NCBI GenBank assembly: GCA_018714945.1 | Contig: DVMO01000026.1 | Span: 1 to 8,137 of the forward strand | DNA from: Fimisoma avicola | GTDB taxonomy: Bacteria > Bacillota > Clostridia > Peptostreptococcales > Anaerovoracaceae | DNA length: 8,137 nucleotides | Direction: 5' to 3' | Part shown: piece by piece, positions 1 through 5,628 of the stretch | How positions within the stretch are numbered: the first letter of the stretch is position 1 | Layout: each line of letters opens with the position of its first letter | Position numbers and translations under genes: made by a program | Notes under the pieces: generated by a model | What the model saw: the letters and a program-made list of their open reading frames with translations, nothing else | The model's database searches: none | What the model was told of the DNA's origin: nothing

Positions 1-797
1 TGAGAGCTGTGTTTTACATGGGCGTCAAAATTTTCTTTTGCAAGCTGCGCTGCCTTTCCGAAACCCACGATGCCTGCCAGGTTTTCTGTTCCTGCACGCC
101 TGTTGTTTTCCTGAGCTCCGCCATGCATATAGTTGTCTATCCTCACGCCTTTCCTGATGAAAAGCGCTCCTATACCCTTGGGCCCGTATATCTTATGCGA
201 CGACATGGACATCATATCTATACCCATATCTTTCACATCTATAGGGACATTGCCAAGAGCCTGTACGGCATCGGTGTGGAAGAGTATCTTGTGTTTCTTT
301 GCGATGGCAGCAGCTTCTTTGACAGGCTCGATGGTTCCGATCTCATTGTTGACAAGCATGATACTTATGAGTATCGTCTTATCCGTTATGGCATCTTCAA
401 GCTGTTTCAGGTCTACCCTGCCGTCTTTATCTATGTCCAGGTAAGTAACATCATATCCTTCCTTTTCCAGATATGCGCAGGAATGGAGCATGGCATGATG
501 CTCCACTTTTGTTGTTATTATGTGATTCCCCTTTGCTCTGAACTTTTCTGCTGTTCCGAACACGGCCCAGTTATCTGCTTCCGTTCCTCCGGCCGTAAAA
601 TAGATTTCAGACGGATCGGCATTTATGAGAGCGGCTACCTGCTGTCTGGCCTTGTCAACAGCTTCTTTTGACTCCAGGCCCATGTCATACAGACTTGACG
701 GATTGCCGAATTTTTCAGTGAAATAAGGGATCATTTCTTTTAATACTTCTTCCTTTACGGGAGTAGTTGCTGAATAGTCCAAATATACATTTCTCAT
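1..797 (-). CDS. nifS: Cysteine desulfurase, NifS/IscS class, 3' end cut by window
   Basis: This pyridoxal-phosphate enzyme takes sulfur from L-cysteine and passes it as a persulfide to Fe-S cluster or thio-cofactor assembly in the cytosol. The first 265 residues are visible and open with MRNVYLDYSATTPV, the usual NifS N-terminus. Visible PLP-site residues are the EHH histidine (about H100), D176 and Q179 in HTDAVQ, and the Schiff-base lysine K202 in SSHKIYGPKG. The family block HGGAQENNRRAGTEN follows at 225-239. The catalytic cysteine loop, expected near residue 325, lies beyond the left edge, so I cannot assign the NifS or IscS subgroup. The ATG at 795-797 is the only sensible start, but its AGGAG sits about 12 bases upstream, a long spacing. 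The gene has its own promoter. Many clostridial copies precede thiI or an iscU-type scaffold gene, but nothing downstream is visible here. Confidence 0.95.
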   Translation of the reverse strand, partial: MRNVYLDYSATTPVKEEVLKEMIPYFTEKFGNPSSLYDMGLESKEAVDKARQQVAALINADPSEIYFTAGGTEADNWAVFGTAEKFRAKGNHIITTKVEHHAMLHSCAYLEKEGYDVTYLDIDKDGRVDLKQLEDAITDKTILISIMLVNNEIGTIEPVKEAAAIAKKHKILFHTDAVQALGNVPIDVKDMGIDMMSMSSHKIYGPKGIGALFIRKGVRIDNYMHGGAQENNRRAGTENLAGIVGFGKAAQLAKENFDAHVKHSS

Positions 798-844
798 TTT
801 GTGTAAATGCTCCTTTGCTTTTGTCCTATTTATTTCATCAACTT

Positions 845-872
845 ATTATACCAAAAAATCCGCACATTTAAA
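845..872 (-). promoter_or_regulatory. Extended -10 sigma-A promoter for nifS
   Basis: On the minus strand a perfect TATAAT (845-850) is preceded by TG one base upstream, giving TGGTATAAT, an extended -10. A weak TTTAAA (867-872) lies 16 bases further upstream as a -35. Transcription would start near 838, leaving a leader of about 40 bases before the nifS ATG. I saw no clear terminator after the preceding gene, so some read-through is also possible. Confidence 0.6.
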
Positions 873-879
873 CACATCT

Positions 880-1317
880 TTAATAAAATTGAGCCAATTT
901 ATACCTGTTATCTTCTTTTACGCATATTACCTGATATGTATGGGAGAATTCTTCCCTGCCGTCCAATCCTTCTGCTTCCCACCGAATGGTCACATCTGCG
1001 CATATCATATCTTCATGGGAATCAGTTATGCGTATATGTTCAAATTGGTATTTCTTCACCTGTTCAATATCTGTCCTGAAATATCTGTCTATATTTTCAA
1101 TGTCCGTCTGCATCAACAGGTCGGTCTCCATATATGATATCGTTTCTATTGCCTCATCCCTTCCGATTTCCCCTGCATAAAAACCGGCCATTGTATCTGT
1201 CCTCTGACTTATGAGATCCCTGATTATGGCCTCCTGGCTGTCTCCTGCGGCCAGTGCAGTTGCCAGTCCAACAGTCCCGCAGACCGTCAGTATGATCACC
1301 CATATCCTTTTTTTCAT
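880..1317 (-). CDS. Small exported or membrane-anchored protein, unknown function
   Basis: I do not recognise this 145-residue protein. Residues 1-25 look like a signal peptide or anchor: MKKR, then a hydrophobic run ending in ALAAG, so cleavage around residues 23-25 is possible and no lipobox is seen. The mature part is acidic and soluble-looking. A helical half (QEAIIRDLISQRTDTMAGFYAG onward in register) is followed by a strand-like half containing ICADVTIRWEAEG and HTYQVICVKEDNRYKLAQFY. That order, ending in a 'vky-v-wk' type strand, recalls NTF2-like folds, but this is only an impression. The ATG at 1317 is chosen because AAGGGGG lies 5 bases upstream; in-frame ATGs at 1365 and 1338 lack such a site. 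The ribosome binding site falls in the arm of a long hairpin (1324-1369), suggesting translational control. Neighbours are a DUF896 gene upstream and nifS downstream, which give little functional hint. Confidence 0.75.
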   Translation of the reverse strand: MKKRIWVIILTVCGTVGLATALAAGDSQEAIIRDLISQRTDTMAGFYAGEIGRDEAIETISYMETDLLMQTDIENIDRYFRTDIEQVKKYQFEHIRITDSHEDMICADVTIRWEAEGLDGREEFSHTYQVICVKEDNRYKLAQFY

Positions 1318-1323
1318 TTCATC

Positions 1324-1369
1324 CCCCTTGTTTGTCATAAAAGACTTTCTTTTATGATAAAACAAGGGG
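1324..1369 (-). repeat. Near-perfect inverted repeat covering the ribosome binding site of the 880-1317 gene
   Basis: The arms 1324-1344 and 1348-1369 are complementary in two blocks of 10 base pairs, CCCCTTGTTT and TCATAAAAGA. They are separated only by an unpaired G against TA, with a 3-base loop at 1345-1347. In the minus-strand transcript the 3' arm ends in ACAAGGGG, which forms most of the AAGGGGG Shine-Dalgarno, five bases before the ATG at 1317. Neither strand has a T-run after the arm, so this is not an intrinsic terminator. It may be a translational switch, an operator palindrome or a small repetitive element; I saw no second copy in the window. Confidence 0.8.
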
Positions 1370-1408
1370 AATGAAAAACTTGTCAGAATTTCTGTTCCCC
1401 TCTAACTT

Positions 1409-1612
1409 TTATTGTATTTTCTTTTCTTCTTCAGCTTCAGCCTCTTTTTGGCCTTTTATCATATCAAGCTGGAATCTGAGATTATCTTTAAAAGAATCTA
1501 TGTATTCTCTGTATAACTTTTTTTGTTCTGCAAGCTCTTCTTCTGAAAGGCCTTCTGTTTTCTTCTTTTTAGCCAGCTGATTTATCCTGTCTATTTTTTC
1601 TTTTGTTATCAT
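1409..1612 (-). CDS. DUF896 (UPF0291, YnzC-like) small cytosolic protein
   Basis: This 67-residue protein is highly charged and helical. It begins MITKEKIDRINQLAKKKKTE and continues with LSEEELAEQKKLYREYIDSFKDN. This is the pattern of the DUF896 family (B. subtilis YnzC: ISNAKIARINELA, then TEEEKAEQQKLRQEYL), which forms a two-helix hairpin. No molecular function is established. The length is near the lower end for the family, with a short acidic-basic C-terminal tail (EAEAEEEKKIQ). The start is supported by AGGAG with about 8 bases to the ATG. In B. subtilis ynzC lies in the LexA-controlled yneA operon. Here it stands alone between spo0A and an unrelated small gene, and I see no GAAC-N4-GTTC LexA box upstream. 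It appears to have its own promoter. Confidence 0.88.
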   Translation of the reverse strand: MITKEKIDRINQLAKKKKTEGLSEEELAEQKKLYREYIDSFKDNLRFQLDMIKGQKEAEAEEEKKIQ

Positions 1613-1642
1613 TGTTCTGCTCCTGTATCATTACTGATGATA

Positions 1643-1671
1643 ATTATATTATCTTTCATGACATAAAGCAA
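1643..1671 (-). promoter_or_regulatory. Candidate promoter of the DUF896 gene, with palindrome over the -10
   Basis: On the minus strand a perfect TATAAT (1643-1648) lies 17 bases from TTGCTT (1666-1671), a -35 with only TTG conserved. The -10 sits in the 15-base palindrome GATAATTATATTATC (1639-1653, plus-strand reading). That could be an operator or simply a consequence of AT-rich composition. Transcription would start near 1636, just upstream of the AGGAG of the DUF896 gene. Confidence 0.45.
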
Positions 1672-1693
1672 GCAGATCCGTCCGCTTTTCTTT

Positions 1694-2506
1694 TTATCCT
1701 ACTTTTCTTTCCAGTCTGAGCTTATCTGCTATTATGGCGATAAACTCGCTGTTGGTCGGTTTCCCTTTGTCGGTCTTGACCGTATAACCGAACAGGGAGT
1801 CCAATGTCTCCAGTTTGCCTCTGTTCCACGCTATCTCGATGGCATGTCGTATGGCCCTTTCTACTCTGCTTGGGGTTGTATTGTTCATGGATGCTATGGC
1901 AGGATAAAGCTCCTTGGTTACAGCGCTAAGGAAATCCATGTTGTTTACCACAAGTGTTATGGCATCTCTCAGATACTGATAACCTTTTATATGTGCAGGA
2001 ACACCGACTTCATGTATGAGATTGGTTATATCTATCTCAAGATCGTTGTTCAATACAGATTCTTTCATCACAAGGGATCTTCTAAGATTGGTATTATTGT
2101 CATCTCCGCTTAGTGCCCCGTAAGTAGGATCATTCATCTGATTTATCCTCTTTATGAGGAGTCCCAGGTTGATCGGTTTGACGAGATAATATTGGGCTCC
2201 CATTTCCATTGCTTTCTGTATCATCGAATCCTGGCCTACTGCCGATGTCACTATGACTTTCGGATATTTTTTCAATTGGGTTGTGTTGAGTGCTTCCAGC
2301 ACTCCGAAACCGTCCAGATGAGGCATGATCAGATCCAGTATCAGGATATCGGGACATTGGCTGTCATCCTTTAGGATCTCCATTGCTTTTATTCCATCGG
2401 ATGCCGTAAAAATGATCTCCATGTTATCCTGTTTTCTTACATAATCCCTGACAACATCGCAGAAATCCTGATTATCGTCTGCTACACCAATTTTGATCTT
2501 TTTCAT
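1694..2506 (-). CDS. spo0A: Spo0A, master response regulator of sporulation
   Basis: This is the phosphorelay-controlled transcription factor that commits the cell to sporulation by binding 0A boxes when phosphorylated. It has 270 residues, the normal length. The receiver domain (1-125) shows the acidic pair D10-D11, the phosphoacceptor D58 in DILILDLIMP, T87 in VIVTSA and K110 in LVKPI. The linker (about 126-150) is polar. The C-terminal effector domain carries LIHEVGVPAHIKGYQYLRDAI, the recognition region TPSRVERAIRHAIEIAWNRG and the hallmark GKPTNSEFIAIIADKLRLE. The start is the ATG at 2506, with AGGAGG (2512-2517) five bases upstream; an in-frame extension to 2527 has no comparable site. 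spoIVB lies immediately upstream, as is usual in spore formers. A candidate 0A box in the gap suggests autoregulation. All key residues are intact. Confidence 0.98.
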   Translation of the reverse strand: MKKIKIGVADDNQDFCDVVRDYVRKQDNMEIIFTASDGIKAMEILKDDSQCPDILILDLIMPHLDGFGVLEALNTTQLKKYPKVIVTSAVGQDSMIQKAMEMGAQYYLVKPINLGLLIKRINQMNDPTYGALSGDDNNTNLRRSLVMKESVLNNDLEIDITNLIHEVGVPAHIKGYQYLRDAITLVVNNMDFLSAVTKELYPAIASMNNTTPSRVERAIRHAIEIAWNRGKLETLDSLFGYTVKTDKGKPTNSEFIAIIADKLRLERKVG

Positions 2507-2623
2507 TTTTTCCTCCTGTGCACACAAATATTTTCCTGTTTTGTCATTTTTTTCATGTCGTATTTTTAGTTTAATATAACGGTCTTTGCCACGGAAAATT
2601 ATTTTTAACCAATTTGTTACGCT

Positions 2624-2633
2624 TTTCGACGCA
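2624..2633 (-). promoter_or_regulatory. Candidate 0A box upstream of spo0A
   Basis: The minus strand reads TGCGTCGAAA, matching 8 of 10 bases of the 0A-box consensus TTTGTCGAAA, about 120 bases upstream of the spo0A ATG. Spo0A autoregulation through such boxes is known in B. subtilis. The rest of the 144-base gap (2507-2650) is AT-rich. It contains a possible -10 (TATATT on the minus strand near 2572-2577) without a convincing -35, and a short CACAA/TTGTG inverted repeat just after the spoIVB stop. I could not place a SigH promoter. Confidence 0.4.
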
Positions 2634-2650
2634 ACACAATATTTTGTGCC

Positions 2651-3715
2651 TCATTCGGTCAAACTTCGGCTTTCTTCCACCATCCATTCAGCAAAAATTC
2701 CATAACCTTTTGTCGGGTCGTTGACAAAAACATGTGTGACTGCCCCTATGATACGGTCGTTTTGTATTATGGGGCTGCCGCTCATTCCCTGTACTATGCC
2801 TCCGCAGTATCCCAGAAGTTCTTTATCAGTTACGGTTATCTCAAGGCCGCGGCTTCCGGCTTCTTTCTGGCGGTTTACCTTTGTGATAAGCACATCGAAG
2901 CTTTCAACTTTATTGCCGTCTATGGTAGTAAGGATCTTGGCCGGACCTTCTTCGATCTGGTCCTGTGTTGCCATGACCATTGGCTCTGCCGCCGATCCTG
3001 CCTCATTGCCTGTTCCGATGCAGTAGATGCCGAACTGGCTGTTTTTTGCCACAGTACCCAAAGGAGCCTCATCTTCATAAAAGATCCCTCTTATTTCTCC
3101 CGGTATGCCGGCTTCCCCTTCTTTTACAGCTCTCACCTCTGTTTTCAGGAGCGTTCCCTCACCGGCCTGAAGTAAAGTATCAGTCTTGCTTTCATATATT
3201 CCATGTCCCAGGGCGGCATATACATTTGTTTCCGGATCGTAAAAAGACAGCGTGCCTATGCCTGCGATCTTTTCTTTCACCCAGATCCCTATCTTTTTAG
3301 TGCCTGTGTTACGGTCAGTCACCGGTTCAACCGAAAAATCCAGTATCTGGTCTTTTCTGGAAACCTGGATCTCCAATGAACCGGAAGCTTTTTCGACAAT
3401 TTGTGTCACCTCGTCTGCATAATATACTTCCTGACCGTTTATGGAAACTATCATATCTCCGACCTGTATGCCCGCATCAAGGCCAGGGTTCACTATCTCA
3501 TTGTCTGTCTCTATCTCTTCAAGGCCTACAACCAGTACACCTTTTACATTCATCCTTATCCCCACCGACTGTCCGCCGGGAATAAGGATTTTTTCACTGA
3601 CTACCCGGACAGCCTCCTGCGTGCTGTCCGTCTGTCCCAGTATCACACCTGCACCGCCTATGACAGCAATGGTCAGGATAAAGACCAGAAGCGATCTTCT
3701 GATATTTTTTTTCAT
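2651..3715 (-). CDS. spoIVB: SpoIVB, sporulation serine protease with PDZ domain
   Basis: SpoIVB is made in the forespore, exported to the space between the two spore membranes, and cleaves SpoIVFA there to trigger pro-sigma-K processing; this is established in B. subtilis. The protein has 354 residues from the ATG at 3715. A signal anchor spans 8-27, a PDZ-like domain about 58-130 (NPGLDAGIQVGDMIVSINGQ), and an S55 peptidase domain the remainder. The catalytic triad is visible: H171 in AALGHGIYESKT, D297 in VTDKELL and S312 in GIVQGMSGSPI. D and S are 15 residues apart, as in the B. subtilis enzyme. The C-terminus THVFVNDPTKGYGIFAEWM is classic. The start has only GAGG at 10 bases; in-frame TTG codons at 3724 and 3721 are alternatives. 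The length is shorter than the 426 residues of B. subtilis, mostly N-terminally. The BofC-like gene ends 12 bases upstream, so the two should be cotranscribed. Confidence 0.97.
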   Translation of the reverse strand: MKKNIRRSLLVFILTIAVIGGAGVILGQTDSTQEAVRVVSEKILIPGGQSVGIRMNVKGVLVVGLEEIETDNEIVNPGLDAGIQVGDMIVSINGQEVYYADEVTQIVEKASGSLEIQVSRKDQILDFSVEPVTDRNTGTKKIGIWVKEKIAGIGTLSFYDPETNVYAALGHGIYESKTDTLLQAGEGTLLKTEVRAVKEGEAGIPGEIRGIFYEDEAPLGTVAKNSQFGIYCIGTGNEAGSAAEPMVMATQDQIEEGPAKILTTIDGNKVESFDVLITKVNRQKEAGSRGLEITVTDKELLGYCGGIVQGMSGSPIIQNDRIIGAVTHVFVNDPTKGYGIFAEWMVEESRSLTE

Positions 3716-3727
3716 CTGCAACAAGCC

Positions 3728-4204
3728 TCAACTCTCAAAATCTTGTAAAAGAGCGGCCAGCTCCTCCTGATCTGCCACCGTTATACCTTCGTCAAAAGAT
3801 TTCTGGTCATCAGGAGTCAGGACATCGTACACTATATCCGTGTCCTCTAACTTTACTTGGTTTCCCTTCTCATCCACAAAGAATACCGAAACATTGCTGC
3901 CGTCTTTCCTAACAACATAATATGAATGCAAGCCTGATGAGATGTCATCATTTTCCCTTACATCTCCGTCTCCGCTGCCGCCGGTCTGTTCCGCGGCTGA
4001 TCCTCCGTCATCTGATCCGCTATCTTGGATCTGTTCCTGCTGCTCCTGGCCCTCTTGTCCGGTTTCTGTCTGAGCGTTTACTTGAGCATCATCCTGAGGA
4101 GTACTGTCCTTTGGCCAAAACAGCGCTGCGACCAGCAGGCATAATGTTATTACAAGTGCTGTATATACAAAGATCCTGTAGTTTTTCTTCTGTCTCGTAA
4201 ACAT
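3728..4204 (-). CDS. Membrane-anchored protein with BofC-type C-terminal domain
   Basis: The 158-residue product has a short basic N-terminus and one membrane segment (about 11-29). A flexible acidic, Gln/Glu/Gly/Ser-rich linker (31-92) follows, then a compact C-terminal domain (93-158). That domain starts HSYYVVRKDGSNVSVFF and ends VLTPDDQKSFDEG then ADQEELAALLQDFES. This matches the pattern I associate with clostridial BofC C-terminal domains (a 'Y-i-k-y-g-k-v-a-V' strand, then 'L-p-e-D-q--l--Gi-v---eeL--lledy-s'). In B. subtilis BofC is a forespore-exported protein that inhibits or delays SpoIVB. Here the gene ends directly before spoIVB, supporting a matching role, although that is inference. 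It differs from B. subtilis BofC in having a long linker and no visible N-terminal BofC domain. GAGGTGATAAT before the ATG is a good ribosome binding site. The domain call rests on residue pattern only. Confidence 0.7.
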   Translation of the reverse strand: MFTRQKKNYRIFVYTALVITLCLLVAALFWPKDSTPQDDAQVNAQTETGQEGQEQQEQIQDSGSDDGGSAAEQTGGSGDGDVRENDDISSGLHSYYVVRKDGSNVSVFFVDEKGNQVKLEDTDIVYDVLTPDDQKSFDEGITVADQEELAALLQDFES

Positions 4205-4244
4205 ATTATCACCTCGTGAATATTGTTTACATTTCAGGAAAATA

Positions 4245-4898
4245 TTATACAGTGATATGATCTTTCATTTCGGCAAAAGTTTTTTCACCTATACCGCTTA
4301 TTTCCATCAGTTCTTCAATGGATGAAAAATTCCCGCTGCTCTGTCTGTATTCAATGATCTTTTGCGCCGTTGCAGGCCCTACTCCCGGTATTTCCTGGAG
4401 CTGGTCCGAGTCAGCCCTGTTGATGTTTATCTTTCCATCCTGCTCTCCGCCGCCTGATATCTGCTTGTCAGATTCTGATCCTTCTGCATATATGATGATC
4501 TTTTGACCATCCTGCACTTCTTCTGCGCGGTTTATCGTCTCCACATCTGCATCGTCCGTTATGCCGCCTGCCTTTTCAATTACCTGAAAGAGCCTGGTGC
4601 CTGCCTTGACCTTGTAGACACCCGGTGAATTGACACATCCGCTGATGTCAACATAGATCTCATCTTCATCTTTGCCGGTTTCTTCAGTCGTATTCATACT
4701 GTTTTCTTCCGTCAGGACTGTTTCTGTGTCCGCCTGTCCATTTTGCCGGACATCGCCGTCATCACCTCCCGATATCCAGAAAAAAACCAAAGCAGCCGCT
4801 ACCACTATGGGCAGGGCTGCTTTTTTCAGCACATCTTTATTTAGCTTTATAAACTCTTTAAGATCGTCCAAAGATCTTATTTCTTTTAATTTGTCCAT
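4245..4898 (-). CDS. comEA: ComEA-like membrane-anchored DNA-binding protein (SLBB plus helix-hairpin-helix)
   Basis: ComEA binds incoming double-stranded DNA outside the membrane during natural transformation. This 217-residue protein has the full ComEA layout. A short cytosolic N-terminus precedes a membrane segment (about 28-43), an acidic linker (45-79), an SLBB domain (80-138: IYVDISGCVNSPGVYKVKAG, then VIEKAGGITDDADVETINRA), and two helix-hairpin-helix motifs (156-217: INRADSDQLQEIPGVGPATA and EISGIGEKTFAEMKDHI). Purine-rich AGGGGCGAGGGG lies before the ATG. In many genomes comEA stands with comEB/comEC; here it is separated from them and leads a unit with the BofC-like gene (40-base gap) and spoIVB. 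It may therefore be an ordinary competence remnant or may do a local job such as DNA handling in the envelope; I cannot tell. The fold assignment is firm, the cellular role less so. Confidence 0.9.
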   Translation of the reverse strand: MDKLKEIRSLDDLKEFIKLNKDVLKKAALPIVVAAALVFFWISGGDDGDVRQNGQADTETVLTEENSMNTTEETGKDEDEIYVDISGCVNSPGVYKVKAGTRLFQVIEKAGGITDDADVETINRAEEVQDGQKIIIYAEGSESDKQISGGGEQDGKININRADSDQLQEIPGVGPATAQKIIEYRQSSGNFSSIEELMEISGIGEKTFAEMKDHITV

Positions 4899-4919
4899 TC
4901 CCCTCGCCCCTTTTACATT

Positions 4920-4948
4920 ATTTTACAGCAATCCGGGGTGAGTGTCAA
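4920..4948 (-). promoter_or_regulatory. Strong sigma-A promoter driving comEA, BofC-like gene and spoIVB
   Basis: On the minus strand a perfect TTGACA (4943-4948) is followed by a 17-base spacer and TAAAAT (4920-4925, five of six). Transcription would begin near 4913, leaving a leader of about 15 bases that holds only the ribosome binding site. It lies in the 52-base gap after the DUF2344 gene, so comEA starts a new unit. A vegetative promoter ahead of spoIVB does not exclude a sporulation promoter nearer to that gene. Confidence 0.75.
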
Positions 4949-4950
4949 CA

Positions 4951-5628
4951 TTATATTTGTAAATTATTGGAAAATTTTATTTTCTTCCTTTCCACAGAAA
5001 TCTCGCTCCGCGGTGTGTTTATGCCGGCAAATGCACAAAAAGAGGCTATAACAAGCTCTGGACTGCAATTTGATGTACTTCCGCAGTCCAGACAAGTGTC
5101 GATGACGATCTTTCCGCAAAAATATCTTGCGGACAATTCCCTTATCATTGGTTTTATGTCAACGGACTGCATTTTTTTGTCTTTTTTGCGGCGTTTTAAT
5201 GCCTCTATCTTTTGCTGGGCCATATATGCTTCTCCCTTGCGTTCCCAGTCATGTCCGGCCTCTGCAGGTATCTCTATGGTATATACGGCGCTCTCGGCAG
5301 CAGAAGCAAGGGAAGGCGTCTTATCTTCCAGCCTGCGGCAGCTGATTATATCTATCCCGCAAGGAGCCTGATCCTTTAGGAGCTCTGCGATCTGTGCCTC
5401 ATCATATGGTTTTGCCGTCTCAAAATCCAGCAGCTCGCCTGTTCCTGAATAACCGAGAGAAAGAGGCTGTGCAAATGTCAGTTTGGGATGAGGATTGAAT
5501 CCCTGGGAGTATCTTATCTCTATACCTCCGGTGCGGAACATCCTTTTAAACAGCCTCAGGAGATCAAGATGAGAAATATATCTCATATATCCGGTCTTTG
5601 AAAATTTAAGAACATATCTTTCAGCCAT
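4951..5628 (-). CDS. DUF2344 (TIGR03936) radical SAM-linked protein
   Basis: This 225-residue protein is the usual genetic partner of TIGR03960 radical SAM proteins; in some bacteria the two are fused. The biochemical role is unknown. Recognisable family blocks are YVLKFSKTGYMRYISHLDLL at 5-24 and IRYSQGFNPHPKLTFAQPLS at 38-57, then LLDFE near 66-70. The middle is weakly conserved and ends in a basic stretch (ALKRRKKDKK, 143-152). The C-terminal part is unusually cysteine-rich: C171, C179, C182, C188 and C198, including CLDC at 179-182. The start codon overlaps the radical SAM stop in ATGGCTGA (8 bases), with AGGGGATTT just upstream, so translation is probably coupled. In many clostridia rng and rplU follow this gene; here comEA follows instead. 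The family call is firm. Confidence 0.93.
   Translation of the reverse strand: MAERYVLKFSKTGYMRYISHLDLLRLFKRMFRTGGIEIRYSQGFNPHPKLTFAQPLSLGYSGTGELLDFETAKPYDEAQIAELLKDQAPCGIDIISCRRLEDKTPSLASAAESAVYTIEIPAEAGHDWERKGEAYMAQQKIEALKRRKKDKKMQSVDIKPMIRELSARYFCGKIVIDTCLDCGSTSNCSPELVIASFCAFAGINTPRSEISVERKKIKFSNNLQI

Noticed and set aside
9..671. Long plus-strand open frame of 220 codons opposite nifS
   Set aside because: It is antisense to a clear NifS reading with intact PLP-site residues, and its product is rich in Cys, Phe, Tyr and His with no recognisable domain. The other plus-strand frames are likewise shadows of minus-strand genes.
1324..1369. The long hairpin as an intrinsic terminator of the DUF896 gene
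   Set aside because: No T-run follows on either strand, and the stem runs straight into a ribosome binding site and start codon.
1670..1687. Short hairpin (AAGCGGA/TCTGCTT on the minus strand) just after the spo0A stop
   Set aside because: The stem has only seven pairs, including a G-U, and the following GCTTTATG is not a proper T-run, so I do not call a terminator.
1613..1693. LexA box upstream of the DUF896 gene, as expected from the SOS control of B. subtilis ynzC
   Set aside because: No GAAC-N4-GTTC-like sequence is present in the gap.
2636..2649. CACAA/TTGTG inverted repeat after the spoIVB stop as a terminator
   Set aside because: A five-pair AT-rich stem without a T-run is too weak; chance is a sufficient explanation.
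3919..3925. CATATTA on the minus strand inside the BofC-like gene as a sigma-G -10 for spoIVB
   Set aside because: No matching sigma-G -35 was found 17-18 bases upstream, and single heptamers of this kind are common in AT-rich DNA.
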